A stretch of DNA of 64,000 nt from the NCBI GenBank assembly GCA_036362985.1, contig JAYGXS010000004.1, positions 2,690,488 through 2,754,487 of the forward strand, given 5' to 3'. A program made the position numbers and the translations under genes. The stretch comes from Ligula intestinalis. Lineage: Eukaryota; Platyhelminthes; Cestoda; Diphyllobothriidea; Diphyllobothriidae. The notes beneath the pieces are model-generated. The model did not search any database. It was given only the letters and a program-made list of their open reading frames with translations, and was not told the DNA's origin. Numbering within the stretch: position 1 is the first letter of the stretch; every line of letters starts with the position of its first letter. Positions 22,800 to 35,419 of the stretch are shown here, piece by piece.

Positions 22800-24790
22800 G
22801 TGCAGTAAATTACGAAAAGCCTGTAGCGAAATATTCTGCATCCTCAAAGACAAAGTGCACATCAAGATTAATTTGCAAAATTTGAATGCCTGTTACTGCT
22901 TTCAATTTAGCTGCCTCGTTGTCCGCCTCTTTCCATCTACGAAAGAGCACTCACATCGAATTGATATCGTCACACATTCATGGCAAATGCCTGAGGATCA
23001 TCGGTTTTTTTTTGCCAAATTCGTGGACGTGGCGCAGCTTTATTGCAGTTAGAACGAAGGAAAAATGCGGAAGAGAAGACAGAACACGGTTGGGGTAACT
23101 AACAATGGTGTCACCTAAGATGTTTGGAGTGATGATATGGCGGACTATGACTGCTTGCATCAGCCAATCACAATGCCCTGCTCCCTTTCTGATACCAGCT
23201 TTGTGCTGCCGGTGCGCACATTGTCGATCCTTTTTTGCTATGAGAGAAATCAAACGACAATAACGGTGAAAAGAACTACTAGGTCAAATCAAATGTAATG
23301 ACAACAAAATCGCATTATTTCCATAACAACGAAAGATATGAAATAGAATATGCTTTTGCCAACAGCATGCTTAGGTGTTTAGTTGGATTAGATTTTGGTA
23401 CATAAGATCAAGTGATTATATACTTTTAACGGATATTTTCAATTCAAAAACCTTCCAAACTCCCTTTTTTGCAGATTAATAACGCCCTATTTTCAATGGT
23501 TCTTGCAGACCTTGCTTTAAGTACGTTTTCTGAGACTAGGCGAAGTAACATCAAAGCATGCTTCAAATCCTTTAGCAAGTGGGCACACTCTTTGAGATCT
23601 ATGGGAAAAAAAGCATAACGATAATGGTGTGTTAGATAATGCCCGCCCTTTTTCTAAGGTTTAAGTTTTCTCATGGCATTCGTCAACCCTTGAAACGTAG
23701 AGGACGCTGAAGCAAATTCAGAGTCAATCCGTATTTGTCTAAAGAAGTACATTAATGTCGGTTGCCACTTATATGGTGACAATGATACAGCTTTATTATT
23801 GAGGTTATCTGTATTGAGTTAGAATTAAGCGTGATTTGCAAGATCGTATGAATACACAGAGGCGGAGTTTTTTATTTCCTGTCTTTGAGTTGGCTCGACT
23901 TGTCTTAGTAAAATGGTTTTTGGAAAGAAAAAATAAGTAATATCAACCTCCTCAAAATCCATTTTGGATTATAAAGTACTAGTTAAGACATGCTTATTTC
24001 CATTTTTCTGTCTTTGATACAAATATTTCTAATATCTTTTAGTGTATACTAACTCTAAACATTTAAAAACCAAACTTACCGATTTTTTAAACCTTCAGCC
24101 TTTGCTTTCCAAAATTAGTTTTGCAGGACTGTTAGCTATTCTAAGAATCTTTTTTTTTCATTTCAAATTGACGAAAACAAATAACTACGAAAAAATACCA
24201 AAAAATTAGGGAGCTTAAGAGATAGTTGGCTCTGACATCTAGCGTTCTGGAAGACTGGAACATTATAATTCATGTACTAGCCTGTGATCAATTTTACAGG
24301 TAACAGTATGCTCATTCCGATTCAATAACTACATAAAGTACCTTGCACGTCGTACACTGTGCAATGTTAGAACACTGCACCCAATTTCCTTAGGAAGTTA
24401 CGGCATTTAACCACTGCCAACCAGACGACGAGTGCAAACTTTTCGACAGCATTACTTAAAGAAATGGCTGTATCTTTGTACAAGAGAATTTTCATTCAAA
24501 GATAATAAAAAGGCCAACATAGGGAAACCAGGCAGATAGTTAGCTGGCATCTAAATACAAGGGACAGTAGACTGAAATAGTTTTAACATAGGAGCTTCTC
24601 TATAACACAGTCTACATTGTGGTAACTGTGTAACCATATTCAGAATCATCATCTAAGACGCTATTGGAGTACAAATCCGGAACTTCCAACAAATAGGAAT
24701 ATTTCAATTCTTTCGTCCTTTGTTACTCAACTACTGGAAAGCTTATTTTAGTTCGGCATATTTTGCACAGCGCTAGGTAACTGCCTATAT
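22800..24790. other. Intergenic stretch, no gene seen
   Basis: The sequence is AT-rich with short open frames (22798-23253) that show no motif. No repeat stood out. Confidence 0.5.
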
Positions 24791-24889
24791 GAGCCCTAGT
24801 TTTAGTCACTAGACACACTGGAACAGGCATGCTCCACTTAGCGAATGTTCAAGTCCCAGGTACCAGTTTGTTTATGACTGACCTAACGA

Positions 24890-24965
24890 CGACTGCACCT
24901 GGGGTTATGTATGGTTGGCTGGTGATAGTTAATAAGCCAGAAATACCAATGCCGCTCCATGGCAC
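24890..24965 (+). repeat. SINE body fragment
   Basis: The segment reads GGTTATGTATGGTTGGCTGGTGATAGTTAATAAGCCAGAAATACCAATGCC. It matches the body of the tRNA-derived SINEs elsewhere in the window (GGCTGGCTGATGACGGCTAATGAGCCAGAAATGGCC type). A tRNA-like head is not clear. Confidence 0.55.
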
Positions 24966-25059
24966 TCTCTTGTGTACATTACTATTCGATTTACAGAGCC
25001 TCAAGGGACGAACATGAGTTGTAATATGATGTTCAATCGAATGAACCAAGCATCAAAGC

Positions 25060-27540
25060 CAACTTGGTAGTGACATACTACGGACGATGCAATTGGATCC
25101 CAGCACGTGCACCTCTAGTTTGACTCATTCAGTCTTCCCAAATTTTCAGCCTCAAGTGGAAGTGCCTCAGAAACTGAATTACGCGTTGGTAACCACGTTG
25201 TGAACTTTGGTTGGATGTAAAGTTTGAATTTCCATTTGGTCGGCTGGCCTACTCATGAACAATTTCTCAATTTTTTCTGCCTTCCAGAAAAAAGTCTGTT
25301 ATCTATGTCTAATGTACTTGTTTTAACTGTTTATAACTCTCCTTTCTGGTAAAGGTGACTTTGAGTACCACACACTATGTCCGTCTCCCTCGTACAATGC
25401 ACCATGTTTTCAAACGAAGAGGATGAACTGCTGAGATCATACATGCCTCAGAGTGCCATATAGGCATATCTTATGCGGGATTGGAAACAGGTGGCTGGTG
25501 TTGCGTTAGCCTGTGTCATATGTTACAGTAATGCGTGCTGTGCCCTGGCACCCTGTTGGGTTAACGCATTTTCCGCATCTTTTCTATAGAACGGAGACTG
25601 CATCAGCGTTTATTCCGCCATAAATAATAGAATTCAACTCAAATATTCTTTTACACTCTCGAAGAGAGCCTGAAGATGGTTATCAGACGAGTGTTTTCGA
25701 GTTTCGTGCATACATTTCTGAGGACCTTTTTTATTCTCCTTGTGGCCATATCAGATGAAATGGGTTTGAATGATCGCAGAAACACTAATGAAAGTCCGCT
25801 TAACCCAGAGTTCTGAAAAGTCATTCTGCAGAAAATCTGGCTTGTCACAGTTTTGAACACGACAGCTGTGATCGCAGGCATTATCTTATTAAATCCAGCA
25901 CTCTAGAGGATAAGCTCTTTACTTTAAGGGGTCGCATGGCAGCACGCGATCTATAGCTGAAAATACTTTCATTTACTCAGTTTCATTATATCAATCGGTA
26001 TACTTTGAGTAAATAAGGGGAGCCCTTAAAGACTCCATCCAAATGTCTGCATGAAAAGTAGTTAAGCGGCAAATTTTTATGGCTCGTTTTAGCATGTAGG
26101 ATGCATAGAACTGACACTAAAACAAATATGTTAAAATTGCAGCACTTGCCCACTAGCTGGGAACAATACGCTCACTGCATTTGCACTATGACATTTTCAC
26201 CAGGATCAAAGGTAATGTAAACAAAACAATCTATTGAACTCAAGGGGAAGGCCGTTCGTAGTTATTCCGGGAAGCTACTATACAGGGGAGCGATCGGCGC
26301 GAGTTAACTATATTATGTCAACTTATTTCTAGGCTACTGCATGTCCTTGGTTTTGTAAAAGTCTGCCTCGCCATTCAAACGGAAGGTAAGAATGACTTTT
26401 ACAGGATTTTTAACAGGACGCGTGATACGAATGCCCGTTTAAGGAACAGAAATTGTCTTGCGCATCATTCCAGGAAGATAAAATATTCCTAACCATAAAC
26501 CTACAATATAGTCTTAATTTTAACCCTGATCCAACCGTTGGTACCAAACCTTACCGTACTTCTAGGCTTGAACCGAACCAAAACCTAACATAGATTAACG
26601 ATAACCTTAAACCTAATCGGAAACCTTACATTTACACGAACCACGTATCTAACCCCAAAATTTGGCGCACTGACATCCGAAGTGTAGGCGTTTCCTGTTC
26701 TCATGTCCTATTTAGTAAGGCCATAAATGTCCTCCTTACTGACCAGAGTTCTGCTGTCGAAAGAAGCACCCGGGCTTCGCTTTGAAATCAGGCTAGATCA
26801 ACGAATGGTACTGCTATGTGCATTCGGACCTTATAAACTGGATTGCAGCCCAGAGTCCAAATGGCACAAACTAATCCAGTAATTTATTACTACCTTTCAA
26901 CGTTCAGCTCTTCACGTGCCTGGATTGGTTGGCCGATGGACAGTGCCGAGTAGCCAATTCCATATCCATTACCTCCTGTCATAATTGTTCCCTAAACGAA
27001 CGTTTTGAAAACCAAGGCATTTCCTCTAACGATACAGACGGCCTAAGTAGCCGATTATAGCCTACGGAAACCTCCAAGACACTAGGTAGCAATCTTTACT
27101 AATAATCCTGACAGTGCTTATATGATGAATGACAGTGTACGCATATTATTACTGCAGGATTGCAAATGAAAACTTCGTCAGTTAAGATCTCCGGAAGAAA
27201 ACTGTCACCGCAGGAAAGTCATCAACTTGGTAAACTACCTTCATTCCGTCACTGCATACGTCCAGGGCAAATGAAAGACTGATAATTAGCCTCATTGGCT
27301 AGCAAATATCCCAATCCTATTAGCGGATAAGACGCTTTTAACAACGCGGAAACGAAAAAAAAATACACTTTTGATTCTCACAACGTTGTTAGGCCAGCAC
27401 AAACATGACGGCAGTCATTTGAAACATAAGGCTCGAAAAGACTTTAAACACGTCCCACCACAAGTACTGACGTCTGTTTCACACCAGTTTTGCTTCTTGA
27501 AATTTTATGAGTCTCTGACACAGACGTCTCGCGTTTCAGT
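25060..27540. other. Intergenic stretch, no gene seen; AACC-rich patch inside
   Basis: No coding feature is supported. A patch at about 26490-26655 is rich in irregular AACCTTA/AACCTAA-like words and may be a decayed short-period repeat. Confidence 0.45.
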
Positions 27541-27565
27541 CTCATAGACTCACAACCGCCAGAGG

Positions 27566-30500
27566 ATGAGCAGCCATGTCAGACGGTTGCAATACCACCA
27601 GCAACGTCAGGCACAACTTGGCCGAAGTGGAAGCGGCTCCATTTTGCGCCCAGCAGATGCCTCGAGCTATGCCTTCTCCGATGAGGGCAGTATTCTGCGA
27701 CCCGGCGTGGATGGTTCCATGATCTCCGGGCGTACAGATCCGGACATGCAGTCAGTCAGTCTTCGTGACATCCCACCGCCAATGACCCGCAGCGCCTATC
27801 TGGATTCACGGCGATCGCCCAGTCTCCTGAGTGGTGGTGGCATCCGTTACGACCAGTCGGAGATCCGTGCGCCTGGCAGTATCCTCAGCCAACAGGCTTC
27901 CACAGTTGCCGGCAGGTCACTCCTCAGTCGACCATCCCTCTACGCGCGAAGCAATCTGCAGAGGTCAAGAAGCCTGGCTGCTTCCAAGGTGTGACAGTAC
28001 TTTGTTTATTTGTGAGAATAAATTTGCCTTTTTTATTGCGGAAACAACTTCTCACACATTCAGTGTTTCTTGACAACAATTTTGCATATGCAGTGCGTCC
28101 ACTAGCATGCGTACAGGAAAACGTACTGTTTGGATAAATAAGCAGATCCAACTGAAATAAAATATCTTTTAAAATTATTTTTCCAAACTGGATATCTTCC
28201 GGAACTTGTTCGTATATGCATGGGTAAGCAACAATTGAAGGAAAAAAGTATTTACGGAGCTGCGACTACTAAAGCGCTAAGAACAACGAACTGGCGAACC
28301 CTCCCACATGTAAAGAATACATTTGAGCTCATCGAAAGACAGCAAAGAATACACCAGATACAAATTGCGCAAAAGTCTAGACCTACTTTGCACACCCAGC
28401 TTGTACCTCCTAAGGACAGAGTTGACTATAACAGTAGAAAAGGAATCGTCTACAGAATACCCTGTACCGGTTCTGAGGCAGTCTACTGTGAAAAAACGGG
28501 GAAATTCCTGTAAACCCGTATCAATGAACACCAGTTAGCGGCGAGAATGAGGCCACTTATTACAGATTGCCCTGCTCAACTAAAAAGGGCAGCTAATTCT
28601 TGGAAGCAATGCACTCAACCTATGTATGCAGTAATAGGCATATTGATTTAGATGCTCATTCAAATTTCTCAAGGTCAGATGAAACCATAAGCAACCACTG
28701 TTGACTGGATAATTCAATGCATGTGAGGCTTATTGAGTTATACTGTACCCAACCATTGAGCCTTGCGTCAGACATCGTTTACAGTCAAAAACGTTTTGTA
28801 CATCTTTCCTTTGTCTGACGACGAACTGGAGGACCGGTCTCAAACACTTACGCAATAAACGCTATTCTGTTCCCGAAAAACTTCACTTCTTTGTAAATAT
28901 GCATTTAGTGACATAAATACATCACCGAAAAAGACAAGGGAGACCTAATTGGCCATTTCTGTCGCATTAGCCATCATCAGCCATCTGTAACCAACCCGGA
29001 GGCTGATGACCTCCAGGGCTCGAATCCGCGATCTGGTTAGGTAGAATTTCAAAGCTATAACCACTGCGCCACGGGCTCGTTGGCTTACCAGTTTTGAACG
29101 GTATTCTGCATAATGGTAGACAGGCGCTCATCGACCGGCCACGGAACTCACTCGTCCTGTTGTTCTTTGGATTGCGTCCTCGAGCCCCACCAGGAGGCGT
29201 TCAACGGCTAGCATATTATGGACAGAAATGCATCACCGACCTTGTCCCGTCAGTTAGCAGCCTTCCAAGCCAAGACTTTTACCGCATCATAATAGCCTTA
29301 AGCGCGTCAGGTTTTTCATAGTGAAGAAAATGAGTTAAACCGTCGTCATCACTCTCTATTCACATTCCCAGGCCCTATATATTTTCCGTGCCAGACTGGC
29401 ACTGGGAATGAGCGCAGCTGCTGACATAGCCTTTTTTCCCCTCGTCTGTGAGTATCACGTAAACAATCTGCTCCCTCCTCCAAACACAAGAATCTGGATT
29501 TCACACAAAAGGGACTGAGCTGCTAAAGTCTCACGTGCGTGAGACTGCAAGAGGTCAAGGAGCCGTTGTAGTCTGACTCTCAGCCCACCAGTAAGCCACA
29601 CCTACAAGCACACATTGGACTAACTGTGAGAGCACTTTTGCGTTGGTAACACTCCAAGCCAAGGTGGTTAATTCACTGTGCTTGTCTCAAGCTCCTAACA
29701 CACGTACAGCAGAGGAGCCGCATGGGGATGAAGCCAGGGATAATAGTTCCCTCTTACGGGAGAGGTACTGTCTACAACCATGTTTCATATTGTGTTTGGC
29801 GCGGCCATGTGTGATGGAGGTGCTGAAGATAAGGGATTTGGTAACGTGGTATTTTTCGACAGTATTCGACCCTATTAACAAATCAGATTCGACACGAATC
29901 CGAGTCCAGCTCGACAACTCTACAAATGTAGAGTCTGATTCCAGCTCGAAATGCACACAATGTAGTGTACGATTCCAACTCTACAATTGCTCTACAATGT
30001 AGAGTCATACGTTTCATCCGAGCAGGGGTTACCCTATTCCTCGCAAACCCCCCCCCCAATTTAAAACGCCATAGAAGAGCACTTTTTTGGAGACTTGTAA
30101 ATGATAGAATCATGCATTATGTAAAAAATATCGATAACAAACGGTAGAAGTATTCGAAAACTTACAAAGTAATCTGAGGGCTATGTACAAATAGGGACTG
30201 GAGTAAAAGTTCATATAATCTACTCAGTACCGAAAAGGGTAATTGAAGCGTGGCCGGTGTTTAAATGGTGAAAAAAACGGTAGAAAATGTGTTCAAAACA
30301 TAAAAAATAGTCTTGGCGCTATTTACAAATGGGGACTGGAATAATTCATGCTATGTAATCAGCATAAAAACTGGGTAGTGGAGTCGAGGCCGGAACGAAA
30401 ATTTTAGGAAAAACGGGGACGCTATTTGCATTTCGGGACTTGAAGTTGGTTTCAGTTGGGAGGGGTTAGGGGTTCTGGAGCTGGGGCCGCAGCCTGTATC

Positions 30501-33500
30501 GTCTATGTGATTGAATTCTAAAAGATCAAACATACATAGACACATTAGGATTAAGGAAACAATGACGGAACTATATATAGAATGGGTTAAGGAAAGGTGT
30601 GAATGAACTCACCGTTGTCCTTTAATCGCTTGGTGGTTTTCGTAACATATTCTTCAACTTCCCTAGAAAGCTTTCAAAGGGAAAGGAGGAAAACCTATCT
30701 AAACGGCCGTGACGTGCAAGTCTTCCGGCAGGTGAACAATGCTATGAACATTGTACACCAGTTCTTCCAGTCCATACAGTACCGTATACCGTAGGTGTTC
30801 GTAGAAGCAAATATGGTCTAATGGGGCCAATTGGTGTGTAAATGTGTCTGGACAGTGCAGACAGTAAGGCAGATACGATTAGTACATCCCGATGTTCCTG
30901 ACACTGGTACCTCGGTCTCTGTGGGAAGGATTCGCAAGTGACCGACGAAGCCGATACGCAACGGCAATTCGGATAGGATAGTTTACAGGTGCTGTGTCAG
31001 TGGGGGTTCTGCTGATATATACTGCAGGCAGGCAGCCAGTCAGTCATTTACAAGTACGTAGAGTTTAAAATACAAATGAAGCAACCGTTTTTTTTTCACA
31101 AAACCCGGGAGAAAGGACACGTTGTGATAGTCAGTTGCGAGCACAGGATAACCGAACATTCCGTCCCCTTCCCTGCATCACGTGATGCTCTAAGACAAAA
31201 TATGTTTATGCCTTGGGGCTCAATGTAGGGCTCTCAAATGCAGCCGTACAGCCGCTAGAACTGTAAGCAGAGGTAGAGTACCGACAAACACACAGAGTGG
31301 CTCGGGCTGACCGTTACGGACTTGAAAACTGTCACCAGCTCGTCCAGGTAGGAGCTGAGCTTTGCACCCCGCGTCCTTTGGTCATCGATAATCAATAAGT
31401 TCAGCCGGCCCGTAGCCCAATAGTTAGAGGCTTGAAGTTAATACAGCGAGTTGGAGGCTCGAGTTCTGCAAACCTGACCGTTGCAAAAAAGACTTTCAAA
31501 ACGCATTTCTCGGCAGTGAACGAAGCAACACAAAATAGCTTATGGAGACAGCTGACTGATCTTGACTACGCCGAAGATATCACCTTGCTAGCGTCCAGCT
31601 TCGGTGATCTACAGTCTATAGTGTCACGGGTGAATCAGATCGCAGAATCAGTTGGCTTGACCGTAAATAGCGGGAAGTCCTAATTATTCTCGACCTGGAA
31701 TTACTTACCGTCAACTTGAAGGAGTAGAAAGCTTTCAGTACCCCGGGGCGAGGCTGCGAAGGACAACATTGTCTCTCGAGTCGATACTGCTCGCCGGGTT
31801 TTTTCGATCCTCCGAAAATGACTACAGACCCGACGTGACATCTTCATCGCCACAAAGATCTGTGTATACCATACATCCGTCCGGTCAGTCCTCCTTTGTG
31901 GATGTGAATGCTGGGCCTTGTGCGTGGAAGATGAACAAGGACTGATGTTATCCGAGCACCGTTGTCTGAGGACCACCTTTTGGAGTGAAGTACACTGACT
32001 TCGGCTCAAATGAGGTAGTCCGCATTCACTGTGGCAGTATCTCAAGGATATATAAAGTCATTGGCGTTCAGTTCATGTTTCCTGTTGGTCGCACTTGGCT
32101 CCTGATTTGCGCTCATTGCTATCGCGGTGGTTTATTTGATTGACTTCTGTTTCCCAGCACTTACTATTTGTTTGTTTTTTTTAAAATGATCTCGCGTTCT
32201 TTTCGTTGCCATGCATTTTGATTTTTAAAATAATAGCGCTTCTTTCCTACGCTCTAATCTTCTATCTATTATTCTTGCCCTGATATGACCCATCCACCTA
32301 ACCTCTATTATAACTAATCCCTTTTATACAATCCTGGTTTTTTTGTGACTGTGGTGATGCTTGCATGGAACCCTTACCTCCAACGTTACACGCTTGCTCT
32401 AAATTTACATCGAGAAAAAATGTCCTGTTTCTACAAATTACCACTACTACTTGTAGGCATCCCTTGCGACTGTAAAAAGCGGCCGTTCAACAATCCAAAT
32501 GGAACATCACGATCGAAAGGTACAGCTCCTCATCAACGCGGTGGACTTTAAGAAGGCCACAAAGCCCTACTTCTGGTCCATCACCTTCTTCACCCTCTTC
32601 CTTGTCACCCTCTTCCTGGGTCTGCTGATCATCTGCCTGCGCCACGTCTACATGAACATTGTCCTCTCGCCCTACTTGGGTGAAGCGATTGGTCCGCTCA
32701 TTTGTGGAGGCTCCTTCCTCTTCCTGGGAGCCGGGTTCAAATTCCTCTATGATGCCTACCAGATGGGGGCCAAGGAACGGCAGAAAATAAAGGTATGTGT
32801 TAGTGAGGCAATGATTTCATAGGAATTTGCATAAATTCAAAGACCGGAGAAAATAATCTCGCCCCATATTTCCCCTACTCCAAAGAGATTGATAGAGGGA
32901 AAGAAATTCAGCTTGAACTGGGAAGTGGCCGCAAGCATTGTTAGTGGCCCAGGTCATTATATTTTTATCGAAATTTTTAAAGGCGTTTTCGATTGGGTGA
33001 GATTACTTAATTGGGGCTTCAGATGTTAGTGTCATGTAGAACAATTCTATGATATTTCAAATACATCGGGACGCCAGCTTGTTGATAAAAGTCTTTTTGG
33101 TTGCCTGCTGAAACCTCAATTTATAAAAAGCGACTACGAAAATATGATGCATTTTGCTATCAATGGTCGAGACCCCTGGAAATTCAAGTGTATTTTACAG
33201 GAAGTGCAAGCACAGGTATTATATCTTACGCCCCTTCGATAGCCAGCTAGGCCTTCAAGTTTCCTCCTCGAAGAGAGCCTATTATTCGGCCTAAAAGTCT
33301 CTGTTTGTGAGATGGTAACAGTCTGTTATCGGTTACACTACGAAAACCGATGGCCCCAGAATTCTGTAATAGGGGAACGGGGGTAATTTGGGTAATACGG
33401 TTGAGACATTGTGGGGCGCGCGATATTGAAAAATAACTAAAAAATGAAAACAATTAATAAACTAATATAAAGATAAATTTTAAAAAAGTTGTCACCGTCA

Positions 33501-34292
33501 CCGGTCCCGTATTACAGAACTCTGGGGTTGTTGGTATCCTTTGTGTTACCTATGATAGACTGTAACTTTTGAGAATTTTTTAGATCGTATGATGACCATT
33601 TAAACTGCATCATATGTGTGCTTTTATTCAGACTCCTCCCGAAGTATTTGCTATTGTCAACGTCCATTGTAAAATTCGATGAGCACTATATGGTGTCACC
33701 TTGGTGACGCATTGAAATTTGTGCCATTTCTTAAACGGAAGCCGTAAAGCTAAAAACAGCGGTGGAACGGACTCAAAAATATTTGGAAGTTAGGAAACTG
33801 TTTTATAAGCTAAACCTCACCTTCCTCTGTGTATAAAATTGGAAGAAGACCTGCATTTCTATCAGATTAGTACGTTTTCTATAACATATATTTGAATTTT
33901 CTAGGCTACCTAAAATCTATGGAAAAAATGTACTATTAAACGTATGGCCTTGCGTAGAATATGCCTCTCGGACTAACTTCGTACGGTGTACACATCAAAG
34001 AACGTGTTTGCCCGTAAAAGTACTCATGCAAACTTCGGTGTGCAATCGAAACAGCTCAAACCATAAAATAATTAAAAACGGATGAGGCATCTCGTTAGCA
34101 CCAAATACATTTTTAGGAGGAGTATCCACTTTAAAATATTCTACAAGCTTGAACTTGGTCACAGTTTTGATGAATACTTGACACTGAAAGTTTTAAAGTA
34201 AAACTGTTTTTGTTTTCCTTGTAGTACCAATCCGCAAGTGCATCGACAGTGGCTGTCAAGTTAGCCGAGGCGCCTGCCGTAGAAGCGACGTA
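27566..34292 (+). CDS. Unrecognised two-pass membrane protein (3 exons)
   Basis: Exons are 27566-27988, 32457-32792 and 34225-34292 (stop TAA 34290-34292), about 275 residues. All joins are phase 0. The start ATG has an in-frame TAG upstream (27545). Exon 1 encodes a basic, Ser/Arg-rich cytosolic-type region with a repeated GSILRP motif and ends RSRSLAASK. Exon 2 contains two hydrophobic segments, WSITFFTLFLVTLFLGLLII and GEAIGPLICGGSFLFLGAG, joined by a short loop, followed by basic KERQKIK. Exon 3 adds a short YQSASASTVAVKLAEAPAVEAT tail. A strong donor (gtaagt) overlaps the terminal stop, so a longer spliced form is possible. Exon 1 directly follows an acceptor-like cgtttcag, consistent with a 5' UTR intron or spliced-leader addition. 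I do not recognise the family. Intron 1 carries a Penelope-like remnant, a SINE and an RTE-like fragment. Confidence 0.65.
28220..28560 (+). mobile_element. Penelope-like element, GIY-YIG fragment
   Basis: The frame reads a linker (WRTLPHVKNTFELIERQQ), LVPPKDRVDYNSRKGIVYRI, then PCTGSEAVYCEKTGKFL, a TAA at 28511-28513, and in the same frame TRINEHQLAARM. This is the GIY-YIG nuclease region that follows the reverse transcriptase in Penelope-like elements. The usual YxGxTG is YCEKTG here and a stop interrupts it, so the copy is inactive. The reverse transcriptase is absent. Confidence 0.75.
28932..29079 (-). repeat. tRNA-derived SINE
   Basis: On minus, the head reads CGAGCCCGTGGCGCAGTGG (A box) with B-box-like GGATTCGAGCCC. 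It is followed by the shared SINE body ending in AGAAATGGCCAATTAGGTCTC and CCTTGTCTT. Confidence 0.7.
29080..31400. other. Intron stretch of the two-pass membrane protein gene, no gene seen
   Basis: No coding feature is supported. Small palindromes occur: GTCTCACGTGCGTGAGAC near 29529, and several ACTCTACAAT/TGTAGAGT arms at 29917-30005. A C9 run lies near 30048. Confidence 0.45.
31432..32060 (+). mobile_element. RTE-like LINE fragment (reverse transcriptase)
   Basis: The frame 31432-31683 encodes LTDLDYAEDITLLASSFGDL and SVGLTVNSGKS, the palm core of an RTE/SR2-like reverse transcriptase. After a frameshift, RRDIFIATKICVYHTSVRSV and CGCECWALCVEDEQGLM continue the typical thumb. The catalytic YADD is YAED. 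The copy is truncated on both sides and broken, and is preceded by a tRNA-like sequence at about 31407-31470. Confidence 0.75.
32061..32456 (+). other. Intron 1 end of the two-pass membrane protein gene
   Basis: T-rich sequence ends in the acceptor acttgtag (32449-32456). Nothing else is recognisable. Confidence 0.5.
33354..33527. mobile_element. Short MITE-like element in intron 2 of the membrane protein gene
   Basis: CCCCAGAATTCTGTAATAGG at the left is mirrored by the right end, whose complement reads CCCCAGAGTTCTGTAATACG, giving inverted repeats of about 20-25 bases around a 174-bp unit. It has no coding capacity and no certain target duplication. The rest of the intron (32793-34224) shows nothing. 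Confidence 0.6.
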
Positions 34293-34589
34293 AGTTTGCG
34301 TTTCTCTCTCTCATGACTGTCGTGCATCTCGATAGCCAAAACGCCGGCCCCTCCTAAAGTGAGCAGCATCGCTGTTGATTTAAATCAAAGTTTACATCGC
34401 ATCGACTGATTTCAGGCGCTAGGCGGAGCTGGCTGGGTTTGCCTGCATCTCTTATTATCTCAGTGCATGCTGCTGCCGATACTGGGATGACCTCTTCCAC
34501 AATAAATTTGACAGTTAGATCCTGAATAGAAGCAGATATGCGTGCCCCAGGTTCTTGTTGTAAATAAGAAGAAGACGCGATCTCTTGAA

Positions 34590-35270
34590 CGGCAATTTTA
34601 TTCTTCGGAGCTTTCGGCTCCTCATGAAAAGCCATCATCAGAGAAAATGAGCAGGCAGCAAGCGTTGGCTACGCGTCAATGGGGGTGAGGAGGGGTGGCA
34701 CTTGTGATTAGTCCATGCCCATGCCATCTTATCGTGTGTCCCCTGCACGCGTCCCTGGAGTTATGGCGTGTGACCTTGATGTGGCAGCCTGCATGCTTGT
34801 ACAGGAACTGGGCCGTGGTTTCTGGTCACGGGTATGGATGGCAAAATAACAGGGCGATATGTTCACATGTCTGTTGATGGAGTTAGGATCTGACACCCAG
34901 ACCTCCAGCCGTTCTCGCCCCGTCTTATTACTGGCTCGTGCCATTATCCGTGTGTTCACGAAGTCGGGTCGTTGCCTTGTTCCAGAGTGTGGGCAGCGAT
35001 CTGGGACTGCAGTCGCCTTTCCACACTGCCCGTTTGTGCTTCGTTATTCGCGAGCTAAATCGTCGCCCGGTGTGCCCTGTATAATGGCAAGAACAGTCGC
35101 GACATAACACCTGATAAATGACACAAGACTGCTTACCTACATTCATCGGGTCTTTTGTTTGCATGACTCGTGAACGCATGGTTGTTGTCAGGCGATGAGC
35201 AATACCCACGCCGAGCTCTGCAGCGATACGCTCAGGTGCTTCTGGCACATTTTCAATGTACGATAGAGGG
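34590..35270 (-). mobile_element. Penelope-like element, GIY-YIG and 3' end
   Basis: Minus-strand frames give YIENVPEAPERIAAELGVGI, GKQSCVIYQVLCRDCSCHYT and GHTGRRFSSRITKHKRAVWK (GIY-YIG domain with Cys pair), then after a frameshift ASNKTGRERLEVWVSDPNSI plus NRHV, the typical Penelope-like C-terminus. Following it are GATGATGGC, a GAGCCGAAAGCTC hairpin and AATAAAA (about 34640-34591), then a CTTCTTCTT tract. It is 5' truncated and frameshifted, so non-functional. The further minus frame to 34354 is unexplained. Confidence 0.75.
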
Positions 35271-35419
35271 TACCAGAGCGTTGGTGGTCCCCTCTCGATT
35301 GTTCCTCGTGGGCGCGTTTGGAGGCAGTGGCTGATGAAGGTGTTCGGGTATCGATTCCTGGCCAGTTGGTCCTAAAGATGTCGTAATTCTTGCTTTCGCC
35401 CCTCTGGTTCACTGCAGTG

